DNA of 13,914 nucleotides from Alphaproteobacteria bacterium (GTDB taxonomy: Bacteria > Pseudomonadota > Alphaproteobacteria > UBA2136 > UBA6156). This document shows positions 12,547 through 13,914 of the stretch, piece by piece. The stretch spans positions 1-13,914 of the forward strand of contig JAIXXE010000101.1 in assembly GCA_027490875.1 (NCBI GenBank). Reading direction: 5' to 3'. Position 1 is the first letter of the stretch, and each line of letters starts with the position of its first letter. The translations under genes were made by a program, and so were the position numbers. Below the pieces are notes generated by a model that searched no databases, was not told where the DNA came from, and was given only the letters and a program-made list of their open reading frames with translations.

Positions 12547-13914
12547 ATGTTCAAAAACCTCGACCCCAAGCAGTTGGCCATTTGGGCCGCTATTTTTATT
12601 GGTATTGTGTTCACGGTTGGGCTGGTGCAGGGCCAACGGGCCGAGCCGGGGCGGGAAGAGCTTTCCTACAGCGCGTTTTTAAGCCGCGCGGAAGCGGGGC
12701 AGTTCATCAAGGTAGAAATCGAGGGCAACACCCTGATTGGCCACTTTACCGACGCCACCACCAAAGCTACCGCTGCCGCCCCGAACGACCCCGACCTGAT
12801 TAAGACGCTGCGCGAGAAAAACATTGATATTCAAGTGATTGAACCCCAAGGGCTGCACCCCGTGGTGGGGCTGCTGTTAAGCTGGGCGCCGTGGATTCTG
12901 TTCATCGGTATCTGGATTTACTTCATGCGCCAAATGCAGGGCGGCGGCGGGTCTGGTGGCCGTGGCGGCGGCGGGCCGTTTGGTTTTGGCAAGGCGCGGG
13001 TGCAGATGCACAGCGAAACCAAGGTGAAAGTTGGCTTTGCCGACGTGGCGGGCGTGGATGAAGCCAAACAAGAGCTGCAAGAAGTGGTGGAGTTTTTAAA
13101 AGACCCTAACAAATTCCAGCGGTTGGGGGGGCGTATCCCCAAGGGCGTGCTGCTGGTTGGCAGCCCCGGCACGGGGAAGACCATGCTGGCCAAGGCCGTG
13201 GCGGGTGAGGCGGGGGTGCCGTTCTTTTCCATGTCGGGCAGCGATTTTGTGGAAATGTTTGTAGGCGTTGGGGCCGCCCGCGTGCGTGACCTGTTCGAAA
13301 CCGGCAAAAAGCATGCCCCATGTATTATTTTTATTGATGAAATTGACGCCGTGGGGCGCCATCGCGGTGCCGGTTTGGGCGGCGGTAACGACGAGCGCGA
13401 ACAAACCCTCAACGCCATGTTGGTGGAAATGGACGGCTTTGATGCCAGCGAGGGTGTGATTATCATTGCTGCCACCAACCGCCCCGACGTGCTGGACCCG
13501 GCACTGTTGCGCCCCGGCCGATTCGACCGCCAAGTGGTGGTGCCGCTGCCCGATATTAAAGGCCGCGAGCAGATTTTGGGTGTGCATATGCAAAAGGTGC
13601 CACTGGCAGCGAATGTGGAGCCGCAGGTGATTGCCCGCGGCACGCCCGGCTTTAGCGGTGCCGATTTAGAGAACTTGGTGAACGAAGCCGCGCTGATGGC
13701 TGCCCGCACCAACAAGCGCTTGGTGGATATGGAAGATTTTGAAAAGGCCAAGGATAAGGTGATGATGGGGGCCGAGCGCCGCAGCACCGTGATGACCGAA
13801 AGCGCCAAGCGCACCACCGCCTACCACGAAGCGGGGCACGCCATTGCCATGATGTATCTGGACGGCGAAAAAGACCCGCTGCACAAGGTCACCATCATCC
13901 CGCGTGGGCGGGCC
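12547..13914 (+). CDS. ftsH: ATP-dependent zinc metalloprotease FtsH, 3' truncated by window end
   Basis: FtsH is a hexameric inner-membrane AAA+ protease that extracts and degrades membrane proteins and unstable regulators. The first 456 residues are visible of a usual 600-650. Seen: TM1 (about 10-27), a periplasmic domain (28-104), TM2 (about 106-126), a glycine-rich linker (131-147), Walker A GSPGTGKT (205-212), pore motif MFVGVG (237-242), Walker B IIFIDEID (260-267), GRHRGAGLGGGNDEREQ (270-286), arginine-finger region LRPGRFDR (321-328) and the zinc site HEAGH (427-431). Walker A has Ser where FtsH normally has Pro (GPPGTGKT); the essential Lys211 and Thr212 are kept. ATG 12547 fits the family N-terminus; the upstream GGGGTAGGG is a fair ribosome-binding site. 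No tilS or tol/pal gene precedes it. Confidence 0.97.
   Translation, partial: MFKNLDPKQLAIWAAIFIGIVFTVGLVQGQRAEPGREELSYSAFLSRAEAGQFIKVEIEGNTLIGHFTDATTKATAAAPNDPDLIKTLREKNIDIQVIEPQGLHPVVGLLLSWAPWILFIGIWIYFMRQMQGGGGSGGRGGGGPFGFGKARVQMHSETKVKVGFADVAGVDEAKQELQEVVEFLKDPNKFQRLGGRIPKGVLLVGSPGTGKTMLAKAVAGEAGVPFFSMSGSDFVEMFVGVGAARVRDLFETGKKHAPCIIFIDEIDAVGRHRGAGLGGGNDEREQTLNAMLVEMDGFDASEGVIIIAATNRPDVLDPALLRPGRFDRQVVVPLPDIKGREQILGVHMQKVPLAANVEPQVIARGTPGFSGADLENLVNEAALMAARTNKRLVDMEDFEKAKDKVMMGAERRSTVMTESAKRTTAYHEAGHAIAMMYLDGEKDPLHKVTIIPRGRA

Noticed and set aside
12918..13817. A 299-codon minus-strand frame opposite ftsH
   Set aside because: Composition is Ser/Pro/Arg-rich as expected for antisense of a GC-rich gene, while the plus strand encodes unmistakable FtsH.

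Overview
The window is a GC-rich stretch of bacterial chromosome, most likely from an alphaproteobacterium. The evidence is an ihfA gene followed directly by a MerR-type regulator, a DUF2155 protein (a family I know almost only from Alphaproteobacteria), and RecA and FtsH sequences of alphaproteobacterial character. I cannot name a genus. Most genes are housekeeping. The unusual material is in the spacers around the two tRNA genes and in a cluster of small secreted proteins near the right end.

Layout. 1-815: 3' part of a hexose-6-phosphate mutarotase (YeaD-like), convergent with an alpha/beta hydrolase (817-1611, minus); the two stop codons lie inside one shared terminator hairpin. 1710-2957: a divergent D-Ala-D-Ala-ligase-family ATP-grasp enzyme. 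2976-5140 (minus): a two-gene partner-switching module, a STAS protein and a 609-residue HATPase / degenerate receiver / SpoIIE-type phosphatase, overlapping by ATGA. 5380-6447: recA, divergent from that module across a 239-bp spacer with two inverted repeats and no recognisable SOS box. 6523-6599: tRNA-Asp(GTC) with a strong promoter and a displaced copy of its 3' end downstream. 6847-8251: ihfA, merR-like and DUF2155 genes as a likely operon. 8252-8835: 584 bp without a credible gene, holding a 213-bp foldback element, a 75-bp tandem duplication that carries tRNA-Ser 3' ends, and a long hairpin. 8836-8930 (minus): tRNA-Ser(GCT). 9042-10073 (minus): an M23 peptidase, divergent from a parvulin-type lipoprotein foldase (10273-11127). 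11198-12341 (minus): three small exported proteins, one only 54 residues long. 12547-end: ftsH, cut by the window edge.

How they work together. The M23 peptidase, parvulin lipoprotein, Ddl-like ligase and FtsH all serve the cell envelope. The STAS/phosphatase pair looks like a complete switch for an unknown partner, since no sigma factor or separate anti-sigma factor is visible. The most interesting signals are: (a) two copies of a roughly 57-bp transcribed leader, each behind a similarly placed promoter and each in front of a gene for a small exported protein; (b) direct copies of the 3' end of both tRNA genes, lying downstream of each gene in the same orientation, as expected of attachment-site scars or a tRNA-derived repeat; (c) the 213-bp MITE-like foldback; and (d) the HATPase-pseudoreceiver-phosphatase fusion next to recA. 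I see no CRISPR array, transposase, integrase, toxin-antitoxin pair or phage gene.
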